Part shown: piece after piece, positions 31,637-40,500 of the stretch
Numbering within the stretch: position 1 is the stretch's first letter
Layout: each line of letters begins with the position of its first letter
The notes under the pieces: model-generated
What the model was told of the DNA's origin: nothing
Database searches by the model: none
Seen by the model: the letters and a program-made list of their open reading frames with translations, nothing else
Made by a program: the position numbers and the translations under genes
Source of the DNA: an uncultured Prevotella sp.
GTDB taxonomy: Bacteria; Bacteroidota; Bacteroidia; Bacteroidales; Bacteroidaceae
DNA: 45,276 nucleotides
Direction of reading: 5' to 3'
NCBI GenBank assembly: GCA_938028745.1
Contig: CALIZL010000112.1
Span: forward strand, 1 to 45,276

Positions 31637-32213
31637 TAAAAAGGTCGAAAAAGTTTAAAAAAATATTGTTTTCTAAATGGTGACGTTCTGTAATGTAATA
31701 AGAATGGTTAATTTTTGGCCAAAGAGAGTGTTTTACGCCTGTGATTTGTGATTTGTTTTGTTTAGATAAAAGAAAGTAAATGTACTGTTGTTGGATATGA
31801 ATGTGTGGCGGATAGAAATGGGAGGTTCTCACATTGTTGTATGGTTTGGCACACCTCTTTATCATATAAGCTCATGTGTGTTAAGTTGTCTTGGCTTTAA
31901 ATATTTCTATATGGGTAGGCTCTAAAAGTATTCGCCATCATTCAATCACCGTTTAAGTAATGCTCTTTGCCCTTGTTTGGCATTTTCACTTGGCCTGTTG
32001 GTGGCATAGGCCAGTGTGCCCTCTTGTGAAAAGCAAGAGAAGCCAGCCAGTGCAGATAAAATCTAAACGCCAAAGGTGATTTTGGGGAGTAACCATCCTC
32101 CTGAAGAAGATTAAAGCGTTGTCTTAACTTTTTGTGCTTATAAATTGGGAGCTTGTTATGTTTGTGATGCCAATACAAGACGAGCACTCATCTTCTATAA
32201 TAGAGTGAAGAAC
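31637..32213. other. Gene-poor stretch upstream of the fimbrillin promoter
   Basis: Two open frames on the minus strand (31611-31865 and 31942-32187) have no recognisable product, and the first runs through the promoter. I do not call either. The 31960-32190 segment is less AT-rich than its surroundings and could be a remnant of a gene or of another repeat. Confidence 0.4.
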
Positions 32214-32395
32214 AAATGAACCCACAAACCTATAAACTCATAAAAACCCAATAGCTGCCGAATACTTCAACTCATCAACTTACAAATTCAAGAACCCACA
32301 AACTTGCAAATTCATTAACTCACGAACACACCAACTTCCGAATTTATCAACTCGTCTACCCACAAACTCACCAACTCAAAATCTTAAAATTGTTA
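32214..32395 (-). repeat. Degenerate tract of CCCACAAACTCA-like words
   Basis: Words such as AACCCACAAAC, AACTCATCAACTTAC and CCACAAACTCACCAACTC follow one another with irregular spacing near 8 and 16 bp. Read on the minus strand it is the same kind of sequence (GAGTTGATGAG, AAGTTTGTGGGTTCAT) as at 12115-12240 and 12474-12611, so it is in inverted orientation relative to those tracts. It abuts repeat copy B. Confidence 0.8.
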
Positions 32396-33095
32396 TCTTT
32401 ATTTTACAAATGCGCTCAGAATTTCACTCCTTTCTAGCGAAAATAACGGCTATAAAGTAGTTAAATAGCCGTTGTTTCTATCCTTTCACGTCTTTCTTGT
32501 TGTCTACTTTCGAGAATTAGACCTGCGTTTTGCACTATTTTGCCTTTCTAGTTTGGTTGGAGGTTCGATTTTTTTTCAAGCCCAAATGCACCCATTTTAC
32601 CTCTAAAAACCCACTTTTTGATGTGCATTTTGCCCCTATGGGGCACATATTTCATGGTTCAAGAAGGTTTTATTTATACGATTTAAGCGGATGTTTATAC
32701 TTTTCATCTTTCGTTTAGCACCAAAATAGCTCGCGTTTAGCACCGAAACGCATTGCATTTAGCACCAAAACGCCTTCCATTTAGTACCAAAACGCATTGC
32801 ATTTAGCATTAAAACGCATTGCATTTAGCACCAAAACGCACTCCGTTTTACTGTAAATAGCCTGTAATCCGGTGCAAATGGCTGTCTTTCCACATAAAAA
32901 TACATTTTGCAGCATTCACAGGTTAACCTTTTCAACATCAAAACAAACCTTCCCGAGAATCGCTTATTTGAGGCAAGGTGGGCGTTTGGTGAATTACGAT
33001 GGCACTCATAATGTTAAATTTCTTGCTGAAAAGCTGACAAAGTTTGAATCGCGGAGTAGACAAGAGGGAGGTGCTAACGAGCAGACAGGTTGACG
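32395..33095 (+). repeat. Dispersed intergenic repeat element, copy B (about 700 bp)
   Basis: This is homologous along its length to 11424-12165, in the same orientation and about 21 kb away. The centre (32528-32710) is the best conserved, with only scattered substitutions; the outer parts are more diverged. It lacks a transposase frame and obvious terminal inverted repeats. It is bordered on the left by CA-rich and on the right by GT-rich degenerate words, which are roughly inverted versions of each other. Confidence 0.85.
32713..32844 (+). repeat. 22-bp tandem array, 6 units (copy B)
   Basis: Six consecutive 22-bp units of the type ATTTAGCACCAAAACGCnnTnC; four of them end in CATTGC and others in CACTCC or CCTTCC. 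The period and most positions agree with the eight-unit array in copy A, but here no unit carries the GCGGC variant that fills the middle of copy A. Confidence 0.95.
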
Positions 33096-33630
33096 AGTTG
33101 ATAACTTTATGAGTAGACAAGATGATGAGCTGCAAGTTTTTGTCGGAAGTAAATGCTTTTGTAATGATACGTTTGTTTGGAACAAGCAACCATGTTATCT
33201 TGAACAAAACCCTACGAAAGTAACAGCAGTGGTGTTTAACTGGTTCGCGTTGGTCTACGCTTTAATTCCTTTTGTGGAGCGTGCAATATCTAGTTTGGAT
33301 CTAAAATGAATCCACGCTGTGAATCCCATTTTAAGCAACACGTCACATCATCGTTTGTTTTTATCTATCATAGCTCACTTGCCTTTTCAGTTGTCTAGTT
33401 CATTATGTACGCTCAAAATGCAAGCAACGGTCGCTTAGATAAAACCTACAAAGCGAGCAGCGGAACTTTCTAGAACTGGCCTATAATCAAACAATCGTAT
33501 CCTAGATTTTGGCATTAGAGATGTTCTTATTCTAAACACGCTTATATATGAATTAGGTGTCTGCGATGGTGTCAATGGCTTATTGATACGTCAGAAATAC
33601 AGAATAGTATGCAATTAATTTTAAAATTCA
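33096..33630. other. Intergenic stretch before the LysM gene
   Basis: No supported gene. A plus-strand frame at 33109-33309 has no recognised product and starts in the degenerate repeat edge. I see no hairpins of note. Confidence 0.45.
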
Positions 33631-33660
33631 TTGTTCATTCTTTCAAAATCGTTATCTTTG
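33631..33660 (+). promoter_or_regulatory. Promoter of the LysM-porT-like operon
   Basis: -33 TTG (33631-33633), 19-nt spacer, -7 TATCTTTG (33653-33660). Transcription should start near 33666, so the in-frame ATG at 33609 cannot be used and the start at 33684 is favoured. Confidence 0.75.
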
Positions 33661-33683
33661 CAGAAACCAATTTTGGAAGAACA

Positions 33684-35066
33684 ATGACAAAAGCAATTAT
33701 CAGATACCTGTTCGTGCTGTTCGTGGCTTTTCTTTGCATACCTGTAGATGCCCAAAACTTGAAGTGGCGCGACATGTATCAGGTGAAGAAAAAAGACACT
33801 CTTTTCGGCATTGCCAAGAACTTTGGGCTAACGTTGGAAGAACTTATCAACGCCAACCCAGAGATGAAAGTGGCTGGATATGAGTTGAAGAAAGGCGACT
33901 ACATCTTTATCCCTTATCCTTCGAATGCCACCGAGAAACCCACGAATACGGTGCCTGCTACTAAGCTGCAATCGCAAAGTGCAGCCAGCTCCACTCAACA
34001 AGGGCAACAGGCCAAAACCATTAAAGTTGGTGTCGTTCTGCCACTACACGACGTGGATGGCGACGGAAAGCGGATGATAGAATACTACAGAGGTTTTCTT
34101 ATGGGCTGCGACAGTCTGAAACAACAAGGCTATTCTATCGACATACATGCGTGGAACGTGCCGATAGACGCTGATATCCGCACCACGCTTCAAAACGCAA
34201 GCATTCGCAATTGCGACGTTATATTCGGTCCGTTGTACACAAAGCAGGTGAAACCCCTATCCGATTTCTGCAAGGGAGCTGGTATAAAGATGGTCATTCC
34301 CTTTTCCATTTGGGGCGATGAAGTTAGTCGCAACCCAGAGATATTTCAGGTGTACCAATCTACCGACGAGCTGAACAATGCCGCCATAGACGCCTTTATT
34401 TCACGCTTTGGCAACCACCATGCGGTGTTTATCGACTGCAACGACTCCACAAGCAAGAAAGGCATCTTTACTTTCGGCCTTCGTAATCGTTTGAACGCAC
34501 GCGGCGCAAAGTACAGCATTACCAACTTGAAATCGAGCGAAGAGCTTTTTGCTAAGGCATTCAGTCGTACGCAGCCCAACGTTGTGGTGCTTAACACAGG
34601 ACGTTCGCCCGAACTAACTGTGGCCATGACCAAACTTAAAGGGCTTGTGGCAAGCAACCCAAGCGTTGTGGTGTCGCTTTACGGCTATACGGAGTGGTTG
34701 ATGTACACCAGAAACAATCTCGACAACTTTTTTAAGTTCAATGCCCACATCCCCACCACCTTCTATTACAATCCACTTTCTACGCGGACACAGCAGTTGG
34801 AAACAAACTATCGTCGTTGGTTTGGCGTGGAACCACTATACGCTTTGCCTAAGTTTGTGTTGATGGGCTACGACCATGCGCAGTTCTTCCTACGTGGGCT
34901 ATATAAATATGGTAAGGCTTTTAACGGCAGCAAGGCTCAAAATGAGTACACGACAGTGCAAACACCGCTCAACTTCAAGCGTGTGGGGAGCGGTGGAATG
35001 CAGAACCAAGCATTCATGTTGGTGCGTTATACCAACGACAAAAAGATTGAACTAATCAGTTATTGA
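33684..35066 (+). CDS. LysM domain protein fused to a periplasmic-binding-protein-like domain
   Basis: This 460-residue exported protein has a signal peptide (MTKAIIRYLFVLFVAFLCIPVDAQ). A LysM peptidoglycan-binding domain follows at about 31-78 (MYQVKKKDTLFGIAKNFGLTLEELINANPEM...GDYIFIPYP), then a Thr/Gln/Ser-rich linker. From about residue 110 a domain like type I periplasmic binding proteins or LivJ-type receptors begins (KVGVVLPLHDVDGDGKRMIEYYRGFLMGCDSL...CDVIFGPLYTKQV...MVIPFS). No ABC transporter genes are adjacent, so the binding fold may sense or hold a wall component rather than feed transport. The next gene, PorT-like, starts 3 nt after the stop, so they share an operon. Confidence 0.88.
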   Translation: MTKAIIRYLFVLFVAFLCIPVDAQNLKWRDMYQVKKKDTLFGIAKNFGLTLEELINANPEMKVAGYELKKGDYIFIPYPSNATEKPTNTVPATKLQSQSAASSTQQGQQAKTIKVGVVLPLHDVDGDGKRMIEYYRGFLMGCDSLKQQGYSIDIHAWNVPIDADIRTTLQNASIRNCDVIFGPLYTKQVKPLSDFCKGAGIKMVIPFSIWGDEVSRNPEIFQVYQSTDELNNAAIDAFISRFGNHHAVFIDCNDSTSKKGIFTFGLRNRLNARGAKYSITNLKSSEELFAKAFSRTQPNVVVLNTGRSPELTVAMTKLKGLVASNPSVVVSLYGYTEWLMYTRNNLDNFFKFNAHIPTTFYYNPLSTRTQQLETNYRRWFGVEPLYALPKFVLMGYDHAQFFLRGLYKYGKAFNGSKAQNEYTTVQTPLNFKRVGSGGMQNQAFMLVRYTNDKKIELISY

Positions 35067-35069
35067 CGG

Positions 35070-35816
35070 ATGAAAACAAGAGCATTGGCAATTATCGCTG
35101 CGTATTTGGTCGCCACTTCGGTGTGCAAAGCCCAGATAGGGGCCTACCGCAACAACTTCTCGATAGGTTTCAATGGCGGATATGTGCTGAGCAACGTAGG
35201 GTTCAACCCTCGCGTAGACCAGGGCTATCATGGTGGCCCGACGGGCGGATTGTCTTTTCGATATGTGTCAGAGAAATACTTCAATACCATTTGTTCCATC
35301 TATGCCGAGGTAAACTACGCCTCGCTAGGTTGGAAACAAGATATTCGCGACTTGGAACGAAACCCCGTAGTGAATGCAACCACAGGATTGGCCGAGGAAT
35401 ATAGTCGCACGATAAACTACATACAGGTGCCAATATTCGCGCATTTGGCATGGGGTAGGGAAACACGCGGCGCACAATTCTTTTTCCAGGTGGGGCCTCA
35501 GATGGGGTTTTACCTTAGCGAGAGTACTAAAACAAATTACGATGTGTCTACCCGAAACCTAACCGACAGGGCCAACAAGGTGACGCAACAAGAGACGATG
35601 CCCGTTGAACGAACGTTCGACTATGGCATTGCAGCAGGCTTGGGTATGGAGTACAGCATACCTCGTGTGGGACATTTCCTTTTAGAAGGGCGTTACTATT
35701 ATGGGTTGGGCAACATTTATGGCGACAGCAAGCGCGATTACTTTGGGCGTTCCAACTTCGGTAACATCATTGTGAAGATGGCTTACCTTTTCGACCTAAC
35801 CCGTGCGTCGAAGTGA
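35070..35816 (+). CDS. PorT-family outer-membrane protein
   Basis: This 248-residue protein has a signal peptide (residues 1-22, ending CKAQ) and then an outer-membrane barrel of probably eight strands: FSIGFNGGYVLSNVGF, GLSFRYVSEKYF, SIYAEVNYASLGW, YIQVPIFAHLAWG, FFFQVGPQMGFYLSE, DYGIAAGLGMEYSI and GHFLLEGRYYYGLGNIY. This is the PorT/outer-membrane-barrel fold of Bacteroidetes (PF13568 type). True PorT serves the type IX secretion system, but family members are numerous and most have no known role. It starts 3 nt after the LysM gene, so the two products may work together at the wall and outer membrane. Confidence 0.87.
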   Translation: MKTRALAIIAAYLVATSVCKAQIGAYRNNFSIGFNGGYVLSNVGFNPRVDQGYHGGPTGGLSFRYVSEKYFNTICSIYAEVNYASLGWKQDIRDLERNPVVNATTGLAEEYSRTINYIQVPIFAHLAWGRETRGAQFFFQVGPQMGFYLSESTKTNYDVSTRNLTDRANKVTQQETMPVERTFDYGIAAGLGMEYSIPRVGHFLLEGRYYYGLGNIYGDSKRDYFGRSNFGNIIVKMAYLFDLTRASK

Positions 35817-35916
35817 CGACCCATGCACACTGCTATCCTTTGCCAAGATGGTCTCATTTTTCTAGGAAAATACAATAAACAAAATATCATTCATTAAAAA
35901 CTAAAAATTAACGATT

Positions 35917-37590
35917 ATGTTTGAAGGTCAACCGAAAGGACTTTACGCATTGGCATTGGCCAATACTGGCGAGCGCTTTGGTTATTACACGATGCTTGCC
36001 ATCTTTACCCTCTTCTTGCAGGCCAAGTTTGGTTACACGGCTACAGAGACGTCTACTATCTTCGCTAGTTTCCTTGGGTTTGTCTATTTCATGCCACTCG
36101 TTGGCGGAATCCTAGCCGACAAGTTCGGTTATGGCAAGATGGTAACCTCGGGAATTGTCATTATGTTTTTGGGTTACGTGCTGTTGGCTATCCCCACAGC
36201 TGCCGACTTCTCTGGCAAGGCCATGATGTTCGGTGCGTTGGCGTTGATATCGTGCGGCACGGGCTTGTTCAAGGGTAACCTTCAAGTGCTTGTGGGTAAC
36301 CTTTACGACAACCCCCAACTGAGTTCTAAGCGCGATACCGCTTTCAGCCTGTTCTACATGGCCATCAACATCGGTGCGCTTTTCGCTCCCACGGCCGCCA
36401 CAAAGATTACCAACTACGTGTTGGCAGGTTCTAATTTTACCTACGAGCCGCAGATACCTTCATTGGCTCACCAATTCTTGGATGGAACAATCAAGGCCGA
36501 CGGTAGTGTATTGCTCGAACAATTAAAGGCTGCACAAGGATATGCTGGTGACATGACCACTTTCTGTACCACCTACATCTCAGAGCTTTCTCGTGCTTAC
36601 AACTATGGATTTGCCGTAGCTTGCGTATCGCTTATCGTGTCGATGATTATTTACTTGGTGTTCCGTTCTACCTTCAAGCATGCCGACGTAAACAACAAGC
36701 AGAAGGCAGCCCAGGCAGGTAGCGATGCTGCCGCAGAACCCGAATTGAGCCCAGAAGAAACCAAGCAGCGCATTGTTGCCCTGCTGTTGGTATTCGCCGT
36801 AGTTATTTTCTTCTGGATGGCATTCCACCAAAACGGACTAACAATGACCTTCTTTGCACGCGACTACACGGCCAAGTCGGTTGTTGGACTTAACCGCTTA
36901 GGTTTCGACATCCTTAACTTGGTGCTGATAGTAGTGTCTGTTTACAGTGCATTCTCGCTATTTCAGTCTAAAACCACCAAAGGCAAAACCATTGCAGCCT
37001 TGGTATTGGCAGGTGCCATTATTGGCATCGTGGCCAATTATTCATCGCTTGAAGCCGAAATTAAGATTTTGCCTCAGATATTCCAGCAGTTCAATCCTTT
37101 CTTCGTAGTGGCGCTAACGCCGGTTTCTTTGGCCGTGTTTGGCTATCTGGGTCGCAAGGGTAAAGAACCCACTGCGCCTCGAAAGATTGGTTATGGTATG
37201 CTTATCGCTGCTTGCGGTTTCCTTGTTCTGGCCATCGCATCGTTTGGCTTGCCCACTCCAACAGAAGTTAAGAACTCTGGTATTAGCGACAGTCAGCTGG
37301 TTTCTCCCGACTGGCTCATTTCAACCTATCTCGTGTTAACCTTCGCCGAGCTGCTGCTTTCGCCTATGGGCATCTCGTTTGTTTCTAAGGTTGCACCTCC
37401 TAAGTATAAGGGAATGATGATGGGTGGCTGGTTTGTTGCTACGGCCATTGGCAACTATCTCGTTGCCATCATTGGCTACCTATGGGGCGACATGCAATTG
37501 TGGATGGTATGGAGCGTACTTATTGTTTGCTGCTTGTTGTCTGCCTTGTTTATCTTCTCCATCATTAAACGATTGGAAAAGGTTTGCTAA
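35917..37590 (+). CDS. POT-family proton-dependent peptide transporter
   Basis: This is a 557-residue major-facilitator protein importing di- and tripeptides with protons. It has 12 or more membrane helices. The family motif ANTGERFGYYTMLAIFTLFLQ, at about 12-32, carries the proton-coupling ExxER-like region. FYMAINIGALFAPT at about 150 matches the second POT signature (FYxxINxG). The late helices include LVLTFAELLLSPMGISFVSKVAPPKYKGMMMGGWF. It has an inserted hydrophilic loop around 255-290 (NNKQKAAQAGSDAAAEPELSPEETKQR). It is followed by a strong terminator and probably transcribed alone. A box TATCCTTTG 80 nt upstream is a near match to the -7 consensus. Confidence 0.94.
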   Translation: MFEGQPKGLYALALANTGERFGYYTMLAIFTLFLQAKFGYTATETSTIFASFLGFVYFMPLVGGILADKFGYGKMVTSGIVIMFLGYVLLAIPTAADFSGKAMMFGALALISCGTGLFKGNLQVLVGNLYDNPQLSSKRDTAFSLFYMAINIGALFAPTAATKITNYVLAGSNFTYEPQIPSLAHQFLDGTIKADGSVLLEQLKAAQGYAGDMTTFCTTYISELSRAYNYGFAVACVSLIVSMIIYLVFRSTFKHADVNNKQKAAQAGSDAAAEPELSPEETKQRIVALLLVFAVVIFFWMAFHQNGLTMTFFARDYTAKSVVGLNRLGFDILNLVLIVVSVYSAFSLFQSKTTKGKTIAALVLAGAIIGIVANYSSLEAEIKILPQIFQQFNPFFVVALTPVSLAVFGYLGRKGKEPTAPRKIGYGMLIAACGFLVLAIASFGLPTPTEVKNSGISDSQLVSPDWLISTYLVLTFAELLLSPMGISFVSKVAPPKYKGMMMGGWFVATAIGNYLVAIIGYLWGDMQLWMVWSVLIVCCLLSALFIFSIIKRLEKVC

Positions 37591-37619
37591 GACCTAGCTC
37601 TGTTAGCATAACAAATCAT

Positions 37620-37651
37620 AAGGGGATGCAACCAAGAGGTTGTGTCCCCTT
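37620..37651 (+). terminator. Terminator of the peptide transporter gene
   Basis: A 14-bp stem (37620-37633 with 37638-37651, AAGGGGATGCAACC / GGTTGTGTCCCCTT, two G-U pairs) has a 4-nt loop and is followed by TCTT. Confidence 0.85.
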
Positions 37652-37717
37652 TCTTATTGGAAGAAAAGGGTAAGCAAGTTAATAAAGTCTATCTCTGAAG
37701 AGTTGACAAAGAAAAAA

Positions 37718-37748
37718 CTCCCGAAGGTTGAATGCAATCCTTCGGGAG
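37718..37748 (-). terminator. Terminator of kbl
   Basis: A perfect 10-bp stem CTCCCGAAGG / CCTTCGGGAG (37718-37727 with 37739-37748). On the minus strand a run of six Ts follows. It lies 25 nt after the kbl stop. Confidence 0.9.
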
Positions 37749-37773
37749 CGTATATATAAAAAGGTGGGAGGGC

Positions 37774-38961
37774 TTATTTCAGCACCCCAAGTTCTTTACC
37801 AACCTTAATAAATGCCGCAATACACTTGTCTAGTTGTTCGCGATTGTGGCCTGCGGAAATTTGCACCCTGATGCGTGCTTGCTCTTTGGGTACAACAGGA
37901 TAGTAGAAACCCGTTACGTAGATGCCTTCGTTGAGCATGCGCGATGCATACACTTGCGATAGTTTGGCATCGTAAAGCATTACAGCGCAGATGGCACTCT
38001 GAGTGGGTTTGATGTCGAAACCTGCCGCCATCATCTTGTCGCGGAAGTAGTTAACGTTGTCTACTAGCTTGTCGTGAAGTTCATTGCTTTCGGCCAACAT
38101 CTTGAAAACTTCGATGCTGGCGCCAATGATGCAAGGCGCAAGTGAATTTGAGAAGAGATAGGGACGACTTCTTTGGCGCAACATGTCGATAATTTCTTTG
38201 CGGCCAGTAGTAAATCCGCCCAATGCGCCACCAAAGGCCTTGCCCAATGTTCCTGTGTAGATGTCTACGCGGCCATAGGTCTTACAGAGTTCGCTAACGC
38301 CATGACCCGTTGCACCGACCACACCTGCCGAGTGCGATTCGTCTACCATTACCAACGCATCGTACTTTTCGGCCAAGTCGCATATTTGGTCCATAGGCGC
38401 CACATTGCCGTCCATAGAGAATACGCCATCGGTAACGATGATGCGGAAACGCTGTTGTTGCGCCTCTTGCAGGCAGCGTTCAAGGTCGTCCATGTCTGCA
38501 TTTTGGTAGCGATAGCGTTTTGCTTTGCAGAGTCTAACGCCGTCGATGATGGACGCGTGGTTAAGTGCATCGCTGATAATAGCGTCTTCGTCGGTGAAAA
38601 GCGGTTCGAACACACCTCCGTTGGCATCGAAACAGGCGGCATAGAGAATGGTGTCTTCGGTTTGGAAGTAGTTGGATATGGCCTGTTCCAGCTCTTTGTG
38701 GGCATCTTGTGTGCCACAGATAAAACGAACAGACGACATGCCGAATCCCCTGCGGTCCATCATGCGCTTTGCACCTTCGATAAGGCGAGGATGGTTAGAT
38801 AGGCCTAAGTAGTTGTTGGCGCAGAAGTTCAACACTTCTTTTCCCTTCACCGTGATAGCAGCTTGTTGAGCACTCTCAATGAGCCTTTCCTCTTTATAGA
38901 GTCCGGCCTCTTTAATCTCAGCGAGGCTCTTGCTGAGATGTTCTTTCATTTTGCCATACAT
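37774..38961 (-). CDS. kbl: Glycine C-acetyltransferase (2-amino-3-ketobutyrate CoA ligase)
   Basis: This 395-residue PLP enzyme splits 2-amino-3-ketobutyrate with CoA into glycine and acetyl-CoA, the second step of threonine degradation. Fold type I alpha-oxoamine synthase features are clear: NYLGLSNHP at 50-58, NHASIIDG at 134-141, the PLP-contact DESHSAG at 207-213, and the Schiff-base lysine Lys241 in TGTLGKAFGG. Length matches E. coli Kbl (398). The frame is open to 39003, but a promoter-like box lies at 38991-38999, so the ATG at 38961 (MYGKMKEHL) is the start. It is divergent from the threonine dehydrogenase gene, its pathway partner. Confidence 0.94.
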   Translation of the reverse strand: MYGKMKEHLSKSLAEIKEAGLYKEERLIESAQQAAITVKGKEVLNFCANNYLGLSNHPRLIEGAKRMMDRRGFGMSSVRFICGTQDAHKELEQAISNYFQTEDTILYAACFDANGGVFEPLFTDEDAIISDALNHASIIDGVRLCKAKRYRYQNADMDDLERCLQEAQQQRFRIIVTDGVFSMDGNVAPMDQICDLAEKYDALVMVDESHSAGVVGATGHGVSELCKTYGRVDIYTGTLGKAFGGALGGFTTGRKEIIDMLRQRSRPYLFSNSLAPCIIGASIEVFKMLAESNELHDKLVDNVNYFRDKMMAAGFDIKPTQSAICAVMLYDAKLSQVYASRMLNEGIYVTGFYYPVVPKEQARIRVQISAGHNREQLDKCIAAFIKVGKELGVLK

Positions 38962-38990
38962 AATGATCCTTAAATTTAAGTTACAAGGGA

Positions 38991-38999
38991 CAAAGTAAA
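38991..38999 (-). promoter_or_regulatory. Promoter-like box of kbl
   Basis: On the minus strand TTTACTTTG, one spacer base shorter than TAnnTTTG. The same nine bases stand before tdh (39103-39111), which suggests a shared variant promoter or regulation of the divergent pair. Confidence 0.45.
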
Positions 39000-39102
39000 T
39001 CATTTTTTTTGATACTAAGGTTGTAAATGGAGTTTTTTTTGCGAACTCGCGAAATTTTAAACTTCTTTAAATATTAACTTTTTATACATATAAGAAAAAG
39101 CG

Positions 39103-39111
39103 TTTACTTTG
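39103..39111 (+). promoter_or_regulatory. Promoter-like box of tdh
   Basis: TTTACTTTG, identical to the box on the other strand before kbl, lies 32 nt before the tdh ATG and is followed by C. It is a variant of the -7 consensus. Confidence 0.45.
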
Positions 39112-39143
39112 CATCTGAAAAACAAAAAACAGATAAAACAGTT

Positions 39144-40100
39144 ATGAAAAATGTTTTAGTCATTGGATCTACTGGCCAGATAGGTTCTGAACTTACTGGT
39201 GAATTGAGGAAACGTTACGGTAACAGTAACGTGGTGGCAGGCTACATTCAGGGCGCAGAGCCCAAAGGCGAGCTGAAAGATGCTGGACCTTGTGCCATTG
39301 CCGACGTGACAAATCCGGAGATGATTGCCGAAGTGGTGCGCAAGTACAACATCGACACCATCTACAACTTGGCCGCTTTGCTTTCTGTTGTGGCCGAGAG
39401 CAAACCGCGATTGGCATGGAAGATTGGCATTGATGGTTTGTGGAACATCTTGGAAGTGGCACGCGAGAACGGTTGCGCAGTGTTTACGCCTAGTTCGATT
39501 GGTTCGTTCGGGTCCGACACGCCTCACGTAATGACACCGCAAGACACTATCCAACGCCCTGCTACTATCTATGGTGTATCGAAAGTTACAACCGAATTGT
39601 TGAGCGACTATTACCAAAAGAAGTATGGGGTTGACACGCGTTCGGTGCGTTTCCCTGGCATTATCTCGTACGTAACACCTCCTGGAGGTGGAACAACCGA
39701 CTACGCCGTAGACATCTATTATTCGGCAGTTAAGGGCGAAAAGTTTGTTTGTCCCATCGGTAAGGGTACGCGTATGGATATGATGTACATGCCCGATGCC
39801 CTGCATGCTGCCATCCAACTGATGGAGGCCGACAAGACAAAACTGGTGCATCACAATGGTTTTAATATTGCCTCTATGAGCTTTGACCCCGAAGCCATCT
39901 ACCAAGCCATTAGGAAATACAAGCCTGAGTTTGAAATGGTTTACGAAGTTGACCCCTTGAAACAGAGCATCGCCGACAGCTGGCCCGACCAAATGGACGA
40001 TTCGGCTGCAAGGAAAGAGTGGGGCTGGATGCCGCAATACGACCTCGACTCGATGACAAAAGATATGTTGGAGAAACTTACCGAGAAACTGTTGAAGTAA
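39144..40100 (+). CDS. tdh: L-threonine 3-dehydrogenase, SDR/epimerase type
   Basis: This 318-residue NAD-dependent short-chain dehydrogenase of the extended (UDP-galactose-epimerase-like) type oxidises L-threonine to 2-amino-3-ketobutyrate. The Rossmann motif is GSTGQIG at 8-14, and NLAALLSV at about 75-82 replaces the usual NAA segment. SSIGSFG precedes the catalytic Tyr143 and Lys147 (YGVSK). RFPGIISYVTPPGGGTTDYAVDIYY at about 168-195 is characteristic of this TDH group, as opposed to zinc-dependent TDH. It is divergent from kbl, so the two steps of threonine-to-glycine conversion are encoded side by side. No operon partner. Confidence 0.92.
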   Translation: MKNVLVIGSTGQIGSELTGELRKRYGNSNVVAGYIQGAEPKGELKDAGPCAIADVTNPEMIAEVVRKYNIDTIYNLAALLSVVAESKPRLAWKIGIDGLWNILEVARENGCAVFTPSSIGSFGSDTPHVMTPQDTIQRPATIYGVSKVTTELLSDYYQKKYGVDTRSVRFPGIISYVTPPGGGTTDYAVDIYYSAVKGEKFVCPIGKGTRMDMMYMPDALHAAIQLMEADKTKLVHHNGFNIASMSFDPEAIYQAIRKYKPEFEMVYEVDPLKQSIADSWPDQMDDSAARKEWGWMPQYDLDSMTKDMLEKLTEKLLK

Positions 40101-40408
40101 AAAAACACTTTGAAACGCCCCTCTTGATATACATGCGTTGGTGTGGCGACAACTACGCACTGCAATGTGGCGCAGACACAAAGCTCTGCAATCTACCTAA
40201 AATACGATACACACTTGCCGCAAACAACGGATTGACCTTTTAGGCGAATGCTTTTGTTAAGCCAAACGAACAATGCCAAGCTTGCTTGAACATTGCCTTG
40301 GTGAGAAAAGAACACTATGCTTGCCCAATGACAATCTGCTGAAAACAACATCAAAAACAAAACTAAGGCGCATTATTAAAAGAGGAGTTTCTCTTAAACC
40401 CAGATGCT
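40101..40408. other. Intergenic stretch between tdh and uvrA
   Basis: No gene is supported. A weak AAGAG/CTCTT hairpin lies at about 40380-40395. The convincing terminator is at 40409-40460. Confidence 0.5.
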
Positions 40409-40460
40409 TAATGGCAGTTGGTTGAACGAATGTTATATGCTGTTCTGCCAACTGCCATTA
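40409..40460. terminator. Terminator between tdh and uvrA
   Basis: A perfect 13-bp inverted repeat TAATGGCAGTTGG / CCAACTGCCATTA (40409-40421 with 40448-40460) has a 26-nt loop. It lies 40 nt after the uvrA stop and between convergent genes, so it may serve both. Confidence 0.75.
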
Positions 40461-40500
40461 GCATTTTGCCCATTGTTGGAATGGGGTGGGGCGTGGTTTG

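Noticed and set aside
31400..31700. Invertible (phase-variable) promoter before the fimbrillin genes
   Set aside because: I looked for inverted repeats around the promoter at 31606-31636 and found none of useful length; no invertase gene is near.
31942..32187. 81-codon minus-strand frame with ordinary-looking composition
   Set aside because: There is no promoter, known domain or operon partner; it may be a gene remnant or repeat, but coding is not supported.
35829..35837. TATCCTTTG as the promoter of the peptide transporter
   Set aside because: It has one base too many between TA and TTTG and no -33 box; it is mentioned with the gene but not listed as a site.
39156..40181. 341-codon open frame antisense to tdh
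   Set aside because: It mirrors the tdh coding frame, is rich in His, Arg and Cys, and has no family features; the plus-strand enzyme is certain.
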